Assembly: GCA_003255025.1 (NCBI GenBank)
Contig: QANY01008651.1
Coordinates: 2,764,371 to 2,828,370 of the forward strand
From: Datisca glomerata
Lineage: Eukaryota; Streptophyta; Magnoliopsida; Cucurbitales; Datiscaceae
DNA: 64,000 nt
Reading direction: 5' to 3'
The notes beneath the pieces were generated by a model. The model did no database searches. It was not told where the DNA came from and saw nothing but the letters and a program-made list of their open reading frames with translations. Positions within the stretch are counted from its first letter, which is position 1; each line of letters opens with the position of its first letter. Shown here piece by piece: positions 46,380 to 58,241 of the stretch. A program made the position numbers and the translations under genes.

Positions 46380-48290
46380 CCAGAACCTGAAAAGTTGGAT
46401 TCGTCAGATTCAGGAAATTCAAATTCTCCTAAAACTTTATTACTACTCTCATAATATTCTATTAATTCAATGATTCTAAATAATTCTTATTTATCTTCAT
46501 CAGAGATTTGTAATTGACTAATTTTATTTTTTACTTGACAAATGTTGAAAAAATGACCATTCTTACCACATTTTAAACACTTAATATACTTTTATCAATA
46601 AATTTTTTATTGAATTTTCTTCTAGAATAATTTTTATTCTTAGAGAAGTATTTGTCAAAAATTTTATTTTTCTGGTTTTGGTATCTTTTCCTATAAGGTT
46701 TGTAAACTCTTCTAGGATTTAAATGGAAATTTTTCTTATTTTTCTTATTCTTTTGGTATCTTTTCCTATAATTTTATGGGCAAATAAATTTGGTAAGCCA
46801 TTGATCATTACTATCATCCCTCGATAATATTCTGGACAAAAATATATTTTTGTACCAATCAAAATTTCTTAGGGTTAGACACCTAAGATTGATCATGAAT
46901 ACGTGAAATAACATTATTTGGTGTCCCAATGAAATGTTCAATTATTGTGTAAAGAAATGTATTGATAGCATCATGCATTGCTTCCTGATCTTCTCCAATA
47001 ATTGGGGTTCTTTCAGTATCAATCTTTATTGCTGTGAGGATGGTATTTCTGGATTCTTCAGTGAGATGCTTTTCCCATAAGGATTGAAGCATTCCTCTGT
47101 GTGGTAATGTAACTGTTGGCTACCATAGCCATGTGATGTATTTTGTCGAGGACTTTCTATTTAGAAATTCCATCAATATTCCATTCGTATAATTTCTTTG
47201 CAGAAACAAAAAATTGGTTAACTAAAAAAGATTAAGTAATTTGGATGTCTAGAGGAATAGACTTTTTATGCCACTTCCTTTCCAATTTAAATTTTTAAAT
47301 TTTTAAATATTTCTTCGATATTATGGATATTTGAAGATTCATAGATTATGGGTGATTCATATGTGGATTCTGACCTATGATTTTCTAATTCAGACCTTTG
47401 TCATGGTTAATAACCTTAACAGAAGAAGATGATTCAACAGTTTTATTCTTCAATTCAAAGTGGTTTTATCTAAAAGATTTATTAAAGGTGTTTCTTTCAG
47501 AGAGTTCATTAGATTTATGTTCATGAAGATCATCAACCTTATTCTTGATTTTATCTAATTATTTTCTTATTGTTATTAAACTTTGATTGGTGTAGTTAAG
47601 TTGTTCAACAACTTTTTTATTGGGTTCTTCTTCATTTGAAATTTTAAAAGTAGAAGTAGTGATTAAAATTTTTTATGGTTAATTATAATTTTCTCAGGTA
47701 GGGAATGACTAGCAAACACCACACTGGAATCTTCCTTGACCCATTTGGTCTTGAAAATTACTTTGATATTTTTCTCGTAAATGTCCTTGATATAGTCAAG
47801 GAAAAACATGTCAACTTTAAATTTTTGCATCAACGCCTTTTATTCAGCAAGTACGAGTTTTATGTCTTGGCTTAGGGTGCCTAAATTCAAGACTAAGAGT
47901 TGAGGATTAATAGGAGGTAAAGTTCCTTGGAAATCTGATTCAGTTGGTGATTCAGTTTCTTTAGATTGTTCAGTCTTATTATCAAATATTAGCTGACTGA
48001 CTTGAGAATTTTGGCTATACATTTAAGTCTTAGATTTTTATATTTTTATATTTTTCAATTCTTGTTCTAATTGTTGAATCCTAAGATCTTGATAATTACT
48101 AACAGATGATCCAGAAAAAAAATTTCTAGGAGTACTAGACTGATTAAACTCCCTAATTTAAGGATTAGAACTATAAGATTGGAAATTAATTTTAACAGTA
48201 TCATCCATGTATTGCTGGATATAATCAATATCTTTAATTGAGTGTTGAATTTGGTTGGGTTGGCTTTCATTAGTTAAAATTAAATTTGTA
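46380..48290 (-). pseudogene. caulimovirid coat-protein region with zinc knuckle
   Basis: A CCHC knuckle lies at 46538-46579: CLKCGKNGHFFNIC, exact C-x2-C-x4-H-x4-C spacing, preceded by a Lys/Arg-rich stretch (about 46600-46760) and followed by an acidic Ser/Asp/Glu stretch (about 46390-46450), the usual layout of a caulimovirid nucleocapsid end. Upstream frames (46883-47092, 47840-48022, 48067-48270) are remnants of the same polyprotein. Stops are frequent. Confidence 0.7.
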
Positions 48291-48389
48291 GGCAAAGTAA
48301 TATCATACCACATATTTGTTTTAGAGACTCTAATATCGGCATTACTTTGGCTATCAATATGGTTTGATTTTTTGGACTCCTATTGATGG

Positions 48390-49255
48390 CTTGAAATTTC
48401 ATATTGGTTTTGGTTACGTTTTAATGAATTCTAAAAATCAAAGCTAGGGGTTGAGAACCTTCTACGATTTGGTAACCACTAGTTTTGATATTTAAGGTTG
48501 GAGATTTTAGAATATGGAGGTTTGTTAGACTAACAGACGATTCTCGAAAACAATCGAAATGGATTGAACCATTTTAAAGTGAGGACTCAACTAATCCTAA
48601 AATTCTGTCTTTGAAATTTGTAAATCTTGCATCTGGCAAGGTTAACAAGACATAGGTATTTAAGTATCTCCTTATGAGTGGTTCAACTCCAATATAGACT
48701 AAACCAAAATGATTGAAATTATATCCTTTTTCAATATGATGTTTAATTACATTAGGAGAAAGTAATTGACAAGTTTCATGCTCTTTCCTAAGAACATATA
48801 TTTTTCTAATTATTTTTACATGATGTTAAGGTTTGAAGAAAGAAACAGACCATGTTGATTTATAAATTTATTTACTAAGAATTTTGGGTATATTCCATAT
48901 CCTATGATCTACTTGATCATCTGCCAAATATTTAAAAATTTATTCGTTGATCATACATAGAATTGTATTCATTGTAAACCCATTGTTACAAGAAGAATTA
49001 CTTCTAAATAATCTACTCATGACTCAAGATAACTAAATTATTCTTATGCTTAAAAATTACATCTTGTATTTTGATTACTGAATCTACTATGACTTATAGA
49101 ACCTCCTATGTAGTCGACTCTTCTCCCCTTTGCCCCTACAACTACCATAAATCTAAGAGATCTTATTGGAGTACCTGAAGCTAACAAAATAGAAACTGAT
49201 ACGTCAAATTCAAAGATTAGGTAATCAAAGATTACAAAGAAATAATCAAACATAA
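48390..49255 (-). pseudogene. caulimovirid movement-protein remnant
   Basis: The clearest block, at about 48580-48720, reads HFGLVYIGVEPLIRRYLNTY followed by a conserved 'LP..RF.NF...ILG..ESSL' pattern, typical of the 30K-type movement protein of caulimovirids that modifies plasmodesmata. Several in-frame stops and at least two frame changes interrupt it. The first frame (49050-49253) is less certain. Confidence 0.65.
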
Positions 49256-49559
49256 AAATAACCAGCCATTTTGGTAGAGAGTGAGATTAAATAAAAATAA
49301 TTATTCAAGTAAGCAATTAAGCAACAATAGAAGCAATAATAAGGGGACAAAAATAGCCACAGCTTTGTCCAGACCATCCTAACATAAGCCTCTTTCCCAC
49401 CCCTTTTAGTTTTTTGTTTATTTTTTTCAAAAATTTATTTATTTTTGTTCATAATATGTTACAATTATAGTAATATAAATAAATCAAGATTAAATCCTTT
49501 ATGTATAAATAAATTTGATCTATGTAAATGTTTAATTTTTCAAGATAATATATATATGA

Positions 49560-49860
49560 TATTTTTTACTACATAGTCAACTAGTTACCATTATTTTCTT
49601 TTTTTTTCAATCATTATCATTCAAATTTCAAAGAAAAATTCTGAGCGGTAACTAATTAAACCGAGCGTCGCACAAAAAAATGAGGATAAATCTCAAAATA
49701 AAATATCTTTTTTGGGATATAAATATACCCTTATAATTTGACTACTTAGTCTACTGATTACCATTATTTATTTTCTTCATTCATTACTAATCAAATAGCA
49801 AAAAAAAATGGACGGTAACTAGTTCAAACAAGTGTCACACAAAAGCGACGATAAGATCTA
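49560..49860. repeat. about 172-bp direct repeat
   Basis: Copy 1 (about 49566-49680) and copy 2 (about 49738-49850) share TAGTCAACTAGTTACCATTA / TAGTCTACTGATTACCATTA, CAATCATTA-type AT sequence, then GGTAACTARTT and GTGTCACACAAAA. Within each copy GTTACC and GGTAAC form an inverted pair, so each may be a small inverted-repeat element. Confidence 0.7.
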
Positions 49861-50346
49861 AAAAAATCAATTAGTGAGAATATTAAATAATCAAAACTTT
49901 AATATTTTCATAATATTTATCTATATAGATGTTTAACTCTCACACGATATTTTATGATGTATGAAAAATTATCATAGGAGATTTTTTTTCATGCAATGTA
50001 GACTTTTAACACATTAAATGGTTGATTCAGATCGAGTTGATTTGCACACACTTAAAAAGGTTTATCATCATCCTCATTGATTGAGTTGATGATAAAATAT
50101 ATCTCATTTGTAAGTTTTCAAAGGAAGAAAATTATCAATGCATCGAAATAAAACTCAAGATTAAGAGTAAAAAAATGGACAGATACTTCTACTTCTACTT
50201 ATGGAAAGGGAAAAAATATACACTACATATAAATGAGAAATGATCAAGAACAATGAACAATAAATCCTTTTAGCTAAGGTGCAAGAAATTTAAACTACCT
50301 TAAGAAAAAAATAAAAGAAGATGAATAAAAATAGATGATATTCTTC

Positions 50347-50350
<4 letters not shown>

Positions 50351-50386
<36 letters not shown>

Positions 50387-50392
50387 TTTAAG
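50351..50392. repeat. (CT)n microsatellite
   Basis: About 20 CT units in a wider pyrimidine-rich stretch (50341-50490). Confidence 0.95.
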
Positions 50393-51354
50393 AAAATCTC
50401 TTACGTTTCTCACTTTCTCTCTCTAAAAGACCTATTCTCATTCTCTCTCCAAAAAAACCTCTCTCTTTCTCTCTCTCAAGGGATTCTCTTTTTGCTTTTA
50501 GTCCTTATGCTTTGTTTTTAGTCCTTGAAATCTTTTTCTCATTTTTCAGTTCTTGGGCTATTTTTCTATTTTAGACATTTTATATAATCTTAGACTAATA
50601 TATGAGCCAATAAACAAATAATAGTGTACATTCAAAGTATTGGGCTCGATAAAATATGATAACCACACACACACACATCGTGTAATAAAGGTAATGTAGA
50701 CATATGACCATATAGTATTAGGGATTGCAGATCTTGTGAGTTTTGTACTTGTAAGTGTCCTGAAGTTAAGAAAATGTTCTAAACAAAATCAAGACGAGGA
50801 ACACAGTGATAAATTTATTACGTGTTCTGCATTTTTGTCAATATTATGGAGAATTGTATTCTACATGTTTATTCATTGAAAAATATATGGTACTGTATGT
50901 TTATTCATTGAAAAAATATATTGCTTCTTTGCAGGTATCTACAACTCTTTGAAACTGTTGTAAGGACTTCTCGAGTTTGAGGAATAGAATTATATTTTTC
51001 AGGCTAACTTACATGATTTTGTGTAAATCTTTTCATATTTTTCATTTATTGGAACAACAGTTGCTTGTATAGTATAATGATAAGTTAGTTAGTTTTCAAG
51101 TTAGATTTATTTGTAAGCAGGTCAAATAAATAATGTACAATTTTGCTGAAATGATTAAATGTTAATGTTTGTCAATTATTATATTGGTGTTCTGTATGTT
51201 ATTTAAAATTATCATTTTGTAAGTGTTTAATATGATTACTTTGAAGCTTATGGTATCTCACTTTATATGATACAGAATACTTATAAATATTAATTCATGA
51301 GAATTAAAAACACATGTTGAATAAAAGTAACATGAGTCGTAAAATCTCATTAAA

Positions 51355-51611
51355 CAACGTTCTACAAGAGTTGCAAAATTCTGTAATAAGCGAGATATCA
51401 CAGGGGTTTTCACAGGAGGAGTTGCGCCTCGAAAAAAACGCGGACTTTTAATATTAGGGGTTGTCAAAAGCGCCGCATGATCCCTGTAGGGATATCCGCC
51501 TCTTGTAGAATGTCATATCTCTTGTAGTGTCATTTTAGAGGGTTGTCAAAAGCGTCGCATGATCCCTGTAGGGATATTCGCCTCTTGTAAAATGTCATAT
51601 CTCTTGTAGTG
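51355..51611. mobile_element. CACTA-like MITE with a duplicated right end
   Basis: The right end on the minus strand reads CACTACAAGAGATATGACAT, then TACAAGAGGCGAATATCC and CTACAGGGAT, the CACTA start and subterminal-repeat style of CACTA transposons. The left side, CTACAAGAGTTGCAAAATTC then GCGAGATATCACAGGGGTT (51362 onward), is its inverted counterpart. The right end is present twice in tandem (51459-51540 and 51541-51621, period 82 bp). No transposase. Confidence 0.65.
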
Positions 51612-51628
51612 TCATTTTAGAATTATTC

Positions 51629-52110
51629 GTGTGTGTGTGTGTCTATGGTTTTCGAATGCAATCTTATGCAAATACTAAGGAATGGTTGGTAGACACAGGA
51701 GCTACTCGTCATATTTGTGCTAACAAGGAAATGTTTTCTACGTACATACAAGCAAATGGTGGAGAACATTTGTATATGAGAAACTCTTCAAGCTCAAAGA
51801 TTGAAGGACATGTAAAGGTGGTACTTAAATGTCATCTGGCAAAGAAATCACTCTCCATAACATTCTTCATGTGCCATATATTCGGAAAAACTTAGTGTCC
51901 AGATCTCTTCTGAGCAAAAATGGTTTTAAGTTGGTCTTTGTATTTGATAAATTTGTTCTCACTAAGAATGATATGTAAGTGGGAAAAGGATATTTGTGTG
52001 ATGGGCTTTTTAAATTAAATTTAATAGCTGGTGTACCGTAGCTTATTAATAATAATAATAATAATATTTCTTCTTCTGCTTATATGGTTGAGTCCTCTAA
52101 CTTATGACAT
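51629..52110 (+). pseudogene. copia protease and GAG-pre-integrase
   Basis: EWLVDTGATRHICANKEMFS is the copia protease active site (DTGA, intact). The frame goes on to [11 protein letters not shown], then shifts to [20 protein letters not shown] (TAA)n-like run at about 52045-52065 encodes poly-Asn. NL*HVRLGYVNYKTLNRL follows, matching the pre-integrase block with Trp changed to a stop. Confidence 0.85.
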
Positions 52111-52960
52111 GTTAGACTAGGCTATGTAAATTATAAAACGTTAAATAGGTTAATCAATTTAGACTTAGTATCTAAGTTTAAAATTAATAATAATCATAAA
52201 TGTGAGATATGTGTGGAATCAAAGATGATGAGAATATCTTTTAAATCAATAGAAAGAACTACCGAACCTCTAAAATTAATTCACAGTGATGTTTGTGATT
52301 TGAAATATATACAAACTAGATAAAAAGTACTTTATCACTTTTATAGATGATTGTACTCGATATTGTTATGTGTATTTGCTAAAAAGCAAAGATGAGGCAA
52401 TTGAAGTGTCTAAACACTATAAACTGAAATTGAGAATCAACTTAGCGAAAAGATTAAGGTGTTAAGAAGCGATAAAGGTGGTGAATATGATTCATCTTTT
52501 GAGCAATTTTGCTCAGAATATGGAATCATTCACTAGACTACTACTCCTTACTCACCACAGTCTAATGACGTTGATGAGCGTAAAAACTGAGCTTTGAAAG
52601 AAATGATGAATGCAATGTTAGTAAGTTCCGGATTACCCAAAAATTTATGGGGGGAAGCATTGCTTTCTGCAAATTACATTTTCAACAGAATTCATAAGAA
52701 GACCCCACATAATTCCATATGAAGTACGGAAGGGTCAACCTCCTACTTTTAATTATTTTTAAAGTGTGAGGGTGCTTAGCTAAGGTCGTCATTCCTAAAC
52801 CTAAACAGGTTAAGATAGGACCTAAAACTATTGACTGCATGTTCATTGGCTATGCACATAACAATAGGCGTATAGGTTTCTTGTTCATAAATCTGAGATT
52901 CCAGATGTGCATGTTAACACAATAATAGAATCGAGAAATGCCTCATTCTTTGAGAATATA
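52111..52960 (+). pseudogene. copia integrase
   Basis: Readable blocks are CEICVESKMMRISFKSIERT (CxxC of the zinc finger), then LKLIHSDVCDLK with the first catalytic Asp, KVLRSDKGGEYDSSFEQFCS (DKG, second Asp), the conserved PQSN motif (52557-52568) and LPKNLWGEALLSANYIFNRI. At least four frame changes and stops occur. Confidence 0.8.
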
Positions 52961-53199
52961 TTTCCATATAACATGCCGAGTGAATCAAGTTCACTAAAGT
53001 GATCTCGCGATACTACGTCTAATAACAATCAAGGTCCCATAAATGAGGAAGAGCCTAGACATAGTAAAAGGATAAAGATAGCCAAGTCATTTGGGCATGA
53101 TTTTATGACTTTTTTTATTAGAAAATGACCCTCAAAGTTTTACAGAGGCAATGGCATCTCCAGATGCTTCATATTGGAAATAAGTTGTTAATACTGAAA

Positions 53200-54097
53200 T
53201 TGAATCTTGCAAAATCAAACCTGAGAACTGGTTGAACTTCCACCAAGAAATAAACCGTTAGGGTGTAAGTGGATTTTTAAAAAAACATGAAGGCAGATGG
53301 ATCAATGGATAAGTACAAAAGCAAGAATTGTGCTAAAAGCTACAAGCAATGAGAAGGCTTGGATTATTTTGACACTTATTCACCAGTTATGAGAGTTACT
53401 TCCATTCGTATGTTAATTGCCATTCCAGCATTAAACGATCTAGAAATATATCAAATGGATGTTAAGACTGCTTTCTTAAATGGTGAATTAGATGAAGAAA
53501 TATATATGGAACAACCAGAAGGATTTCATTGTTCCAGGACAAGAGAGAAAAGTATGTAGCCTAATTAAGTCTCTCTATGGATTGAAACAATGACACGATA
53601 AATTTGACAAAGTTTTGTTGTCAAATGGGTTTAAAATTAATGAGTGTGATAAATGTGTATACTTTAAGAACACTCAAGCAAGGTATGCCATTGTTTGTCT
53701 ATATGTTGATGATATGCTAATTATTGATAGTAATATCAGTGTTATAAAAACTACCAAATTATTATTAACTAATAGATTTGAAATGAAGGATATGGGTGTC
53801 GCAGATGTTACTTTAGGAATCAAGATTTCTAGAATATCTGATGGATTCATACTAGTTCAAACACATTACATTGAGAAATTACTTGATAAGTTCAAGAAGT
53901 ATAATATAATTTTAGTGAAGACACTGGTAGATGTAAGTCTAACTCTTTCCCTAAACACTAGTGATAGCATATCACAATTGGAATATGCACGTATAATTGG
54001 CTGTTTGATGTACGTTATGAACTGTACGAGACCGGACATAGCTTACGCAGTAAGTAAGTTAAGTCATTATATAAGCAATCTAGGTAAATATCATTGA
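53200..54097 (+). pseudogene. copia reverse transcriptase
   Basis: The frame 53359-53559 gives DYFDTYSPVMRVTSIRMLIA and YQMDVKTAFLNGELDEEIYM. Frame 53615-54097 gives IVCLYVDDMLIIDSN with an intact YVDD box, then FEMKDMGVADVTLGIKISRI and IIGCLMYVMNCTRPDIAYAV. The two are separated by a frameshift and a TGA (Trp position) near 53592. Confidence 0.9.
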
Positions 54098-54179
54098 AAT
54101 GCCATAATAAGAACTCTGGGGTTTTAAAAACATATCAATAATTATAGACTGCACTATATAAGATATCCACTAGTATTGG

Positions 54180-54640
54180 AAGGTTACAGAGATGCAAACT
54201 GAATATCAAATATTAAGGATTCAAAATCTCCAAGTGGATATATTTTTACCCTTGGTGGTGCTGTAGTGTCTTGGAAGTCCTCCAAGCAGACTTGCATTAC
54301 AAGATCTATAATGGAATATGAATTTATAGCTTTGGATAAAGCTAGAGAAGAAGCTGAATGGCTTAAAAATTTTTTGGAGGATATTACTAATTGCCTAAGC
54401 ATGTGCCTGCAATATGCATACATTGAGAGAGTTAAGCAGCAATTGGAAGGGCACAAAATATAATGTATAACCGTAAGTCTCAAGGTCAAAGACACAATTC
54501 CGTAAGGCACTTGCTCTCAAGTGGAATAATTTTCATTGACTACATGAAGTCAAAAGACAATATTACAGATTTGCTTACAAAAGGTTTAACAAGAGAGCGT
54601 GTAAAAAGTTCATCGAGAGGAAAGGACCTAAGGCCTATGT
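54180..54640 (+). pseudogene. copia RNase H
   Basis: The blocks are [20 protein letters not shown], then [20 protein letters not shown] and LKNFLEDI in frame 54266-54463. A shifted frame then gives RHLLSSGIIFIDYMKSKDNI and TDLLTKGLTRERV. This is the end of the copia pol. Confidence 0.9.
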
Positions 54641-55154
54641 AACCAAGAATCGACATAGTCGCAACCCTACCTAGTTGACTAGAGATCCCAAGATCAAGCT
54701 TCAAAGGGACAACCAAACTATGTATGATTCAATACGCACCAAGGAGAATCATACTCCATCCCATTTCTATGATGAAACAGTGTACATCTGTCACAAGAGA
54801 CATGATAAGTTACGGTTTTAATGATTTCTATAGTTTGTAGTTGTACAAGTGGGGTATTGCAGGATACTCTTAATAGAAATCACCTATATGAGTGTGGAGG
54901 CCAAAACAAACACTGACGTAAGAACTAACTATGTTCGAAGAATAACTGTGTGATTTCTATTGTCTTGGATTACACAAACAGCTGACAGTTCAAAGTATCA
55001 TGTCCACATATTAGCTAAGTAATTGAAATAGATCTTCACTAGGGAAAGTTCAAAGTCTATGACTACTCATCCCGAAGCAGTTAATTTTCATTTGTAATCG
55101 CACAAGTGTCTGCATTTTCATTTGCATGTTTGAGGAAGCCAATTTTTCATTCCT

Positions 55155-55163
55155 GTGGGGGAT
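55155..55163 (+). promoter_or_regulatory. polypurine tract before the 3' LTR
   Basis: TGTGGGGGAT directly before TGTTCGAAAAATTG, the classic copia polypurine tract and LTR junction. Confidence 0.8.
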
Positions 55164-55835
55164 TGTTCGAAAAATTGATAGTTTGACAAATTTGAACTCA
55201 ACTAATGGTACACATACTCTGATATTAGTGGAACCGAGTGCAAACACGTTATACATCTTATGAAAAGTAATGTGAGATAACACGTTGTCAAAACCATTCG
55301 GTAATGAATGAAATTTTTTTTTTCTCAAAAGTAATTATATTAGATAAGAAATTTGAACAAGAGATTATCCTGCCACCACTAATCGGTTCGGCATGGTATG
55401 ATACGATACGTGGTTAATCTTGGAGTTTCGAAATTTTTTCTTATAATTGTTGGAAAGACATGATTTTTGGCTATACCTTTTCATCTTTCGCATCTCTTCA
55501 AAACATTGCCAAAAGCAACCAAATGTTGGTTCGAATGACCACGAACTAACCTATATATAGTGGTTACTTGTTGCAAAAACATAACATACACAATAAAATT
55601 TTCCTGCACATTTTCATACTCTCTCTTGCATTTGGATCTGTTGTGTGCAATCATAAGACAAAGTTACGTTCGTTGGTTTCTATCGATCGGAATGCTACTT
55701 CTGTAGGAACTAAAGATCCATCCTATCTTGAGAGACGATTACTCAACACCTTGAGCATCTGTGAGGAGATGAATTCATCTTAAGGAGACAGTTTCCGCAC
55801 TGAGTTCAGATCATTATTTAATTTGATTAACTACA
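55164..55835 (+). repeat. copia 3' LTR
   Basis: Starts TGTTCGAAAAATTGATAG after the polypurine tract. A TATA box (CCTATATATAG, 55551-55561) and downstream TTCATACTCTCTCTTGC leader fit U3/R. The right end is placed tentatively at a CA near 55835; without the 5' LTR the boundary cannot be proved. A 71-codon frame inside (55568-55783) is a chance frame. Confidence 0.65.
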
Positions 55836-57358
55836 AAATCTGGCTTTTGCAAATTTGAGGGACCTTTTAATGGCTAAAAAACTACATAATGGCTGTAAAA
55901 AAACAATCAATAAGTTGAAAACTGATATTTAGTGGTGGATTTTAGGGCAATGGAGCAACATTGGGTTTCAGAGAGAACATGAATTTTGCGATCTGAGCTG
56001 AAGAAATCGAGGAAGAGCTGTTGAAATAGAAAGCTGCCAAGTATGGAAGGTGCCTAAAATGCTTCGATCTGAGCTGAAGAAAACGAAAATGGAGGATGAG
56101 ATGAGCTGCTGCTAAGAAGGGGGTATGGAGGGGTAGCTTCACGAAGAAGGGGGCATGGAGGAGTTCACGAAGAAGGGTCCAATCGGGCTTGGTTGAGTTT
56201 GGGAAAAAAAAATAGAGGCCCAAAAACTACGTATTATTAAAATGAGTGGGTTTTTAATTTTAATATTTCAAAATTACTATGTTATTTTAAACTAAACTAA
56301 CATATGTCTAAAGGTGAATAGATGAAATATTAGACTCAACCTACCACTTCCTTTTTTATAGTTTTGAGAAAAGAAAGAGGTGGAATGAATTGAATAGATG
56401 TCTTCATTTTTATATTCATTATTTGAATTAATGAACTAAATCAGATAGTTATATGAGTGAAAGAAAACAACTTCTAGAAATAGAAATTCGCAGTAAAAAT
56501 ATTGAGTCTCATTTTCTATGTATAAGAATTAAGCAGAAATAAACATAACCGAAAGAAAACTTTTATCCCAACTACAAAATGTACAAAAAGAATATGAGCA
56601 TAAATAAAAAGACACTAGAAGAGTAAGAATAAAATAGATCTCAAGCTTGAAAAACATACATTTAGCTCATTCTTGTTTAAGTTGAAGAGTCCACGTAAAT
56701 AATCAAAATAGAAGGAAATGTATTAGGACAAATGATAGATGCCCATTGTTAGACATTCACACTCTCAACCTCAAATTTGCACACTGCCTAAAAAGTTGAA
56801 ACTCGGAAATTATATTTAGGATTAATAGTGAAACATTACTTTGGCAAGAGAACTTACATCCTAGGAAAGAAGTAAGTCTATATTAGCTAGTGATGCAGAC
56901 AACAATAAATAGACAATACAATCTTTTTTGAAAAATTGTGTTCAATGAATAGTAGGCAATCCCAACACCATTACTGAATCCTTGCATAAGAAAAGATCTG
57001 TATTTATATCTCAGCTACAGAGAAATGCTCTATCCACTAAGTTTATTTAGCCTGAACCACTCTTGGTGGTTGATGATGAAAACTCATTTGCTGTGAAAGT
57101 AAACAGCCTCATTTTTAAATTAATTATGTCTAACAGAAAATTGAATAACTGCTAAGAGGAGTTTGCAGCATAAGCTGTATTAGACCGAAAATTACTATGA
57201 AAACAAATTGCATAGAATTACAAATTAAGAATTAAAAATATAATCTATTAAAAATCTTGTGATTTTTAAAGCACATCTCTAGAAGCTCAAGAAAAATCTA
57301 ATCTAATTTAAACATATGGATGTTAAGAGAAAACCTTATCCTTTCATTCAAAACTCAC
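55836..57358. other. no gene recognised
   Basis: At 55970-56180 there are short direct repeats, GATCTGAGCTGAAGAAA (twice) and CACGAAGAAGGG (twice). A 93-codon minus-strand frame there has no known motif. The rest is AT-rich. Confidence 0.4.
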
Positions 57359-57426
57359 CTTTGAAACCTATGCTTCTAAATTTGAAGGGTCCAGCTCAAT
57401 TGCCTTGTTACCATCAGCAATAGCCT
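57359..57426 (-). pseudogene. TPR exon fragment, SGT1-like
   Basis: Bounded by an acceptor (ATATAG|AGG) and a donor (AAAG|GTGAGT) on the minus strand. The exon encodes EAIADGNKAIELDPSNLEA then TAG, VSK. In SGT1 co-chaperones the TPR reads 'EAVADANKAIELDPS..KAYLRKG', so the Tyr codon appears changed to a stop. Intact splice sites with a nonsense codon indicate a pseudogene exon. Other TPR proteins are possible. No CS or SGS domain exons were found nearby. Confidence 0.5.
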
Positions 57427-57656
57427 CTATATGATAAGGAAAAAGAATTCATAGCGAAGAAGGCATTTTATCTGTTTTATTCAATTCATATGTCAATATC
57501 AGAAACATAAAACTGAACAAGGGAAAGTTCAAATTTGATCAATCATGTCAAGTAAATATAACATAAGACAGAGCTAAAAGGATCTTCATTTTTTCTTACC
57601 TCAAAAGAGCTTTTACTTATCTGACCACTTGAATCTTTCTGAAGGGAAACTCCTTC

Positions 57657-57659
<3 letters not shown>

Positions 57660-57698
<39 letters not shown>
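57660..57698. repeat. (GT)n microsatellite
   Basis: About 19 TG units. Confidence 0.95.
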
Positions 57699-57701
<3 letters not shown>

Positions 57702-58134
57702 TATATAATATTATCTATGCATAATACGTTATTGAAAATGTTAAACTAAATTATCTCGTCTAAACTAGTATATAGAAAACTCAAAGCGAGAAACATAAGC
57801 GTGAAGCAAAACTAGATGAATTGTGTTTAAAGATGGCAAATCTGTGTTTTAACTTTACAAGCTTAAAAGTAGTACGACCTTTTCTGTCTAACTTTACATG
57901 CTTTACTGAATCAAAGTTCTGTATGAAGTGAAAGTAGAAGCATACCATAAGAGTGAATAGATGATTAATTGCAATAGCTACCATGAGTAATTTTTAAAAT
58001 ATTTAGTTGATATTACTAGGAGGTCTACATACGAAGGATGCATGAATATACCATGCCTCAATAAAACCTGGGCTCAGTCTCCTTAACTGATTAACTAGTT
58101 ATAGAACAGAATAAAAGTGATCATAAACCATTAT

Positions 58135-58241
58135 CTAAGGAGATATGTGCATACCAAATGACAAAAGATAGCTAAACCTAGGAGGAGGAGAAACATATCG
58201 TGGAGGCGCCGTTACTGGAGGGGCCTCAGCCGGATAATAAC
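58135..58241 (-). pseudogene. proline-rich exon fragment (CYSTM-like precursor end missing)
   Basis: After an acceptor (CATTCAG|GT) the minus strand encodes GYYPAEAPPVTAPPRYVSPP, then PRFSYLLSFGMHISP and a stop. Pro/Tyr-rich leaders of this kind precede the Cys-rich membrane tail of small plant CYSTM proteins, but no Cys-rich tail follows. A possible 5' leader with few ATGs lies at 58480-58640, ending in a donor-like CCCAG|GTATAG. Identity is tentative. Confidence 0.4.

Larger units (their letters stand above)
42481..49255 (-). mobile_element. endogenous pararetrovirus (Caulimoviridae-like) remnant
   Basis: Read on the minus strand from 49.25 kb leftward, movement-protein, coat-protein zinc-knuckle, aspartic-protease and reverse-transcriptase blocks appear in caulimovirid polyprotein order. 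There are no LTRs, no integrase and no primer-binding site that I can find, which separates it from the Ty3 and Ty1 elements here. Stops and frameshifts are dense in every block, including lost catalytic residues, so it is an old, non-functional insertion. Boundaries are uncertain; the right end is near the first MP-like frame (49255) and the left limit depends on the unassigned tract. The genus cannot be fixed by eye. Confidence 0.75.
49256..51350. other. no gene; repeats only
   Basis: AT-rich intergenic sequence apart from the direct repeat and the CT microsatellite listed separately. Confidence 0.5.
51640..55835 (+). mobile_element. Ty1/copia retrotransposon, 5'-truncated, with 3' LTR
   Basis: Protease, integrase, RT and RNase H follow in copia order on the plus strand, then a polypurine tract and a 3' LTR. 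The 5' LTR and gag are missing; the sequence starts next to the CACTA-like MITE. Many stops and frame changes make it inactive. The style (TNT1/Tork-type protease and RNase H end) differs from both minus-strand copias. Confidence 0.85.

Noticed and set aside
55942..56223. 93-codon minus-strand frame
   Set aside because: It overlies short internal direct repeats and shows no known domain.
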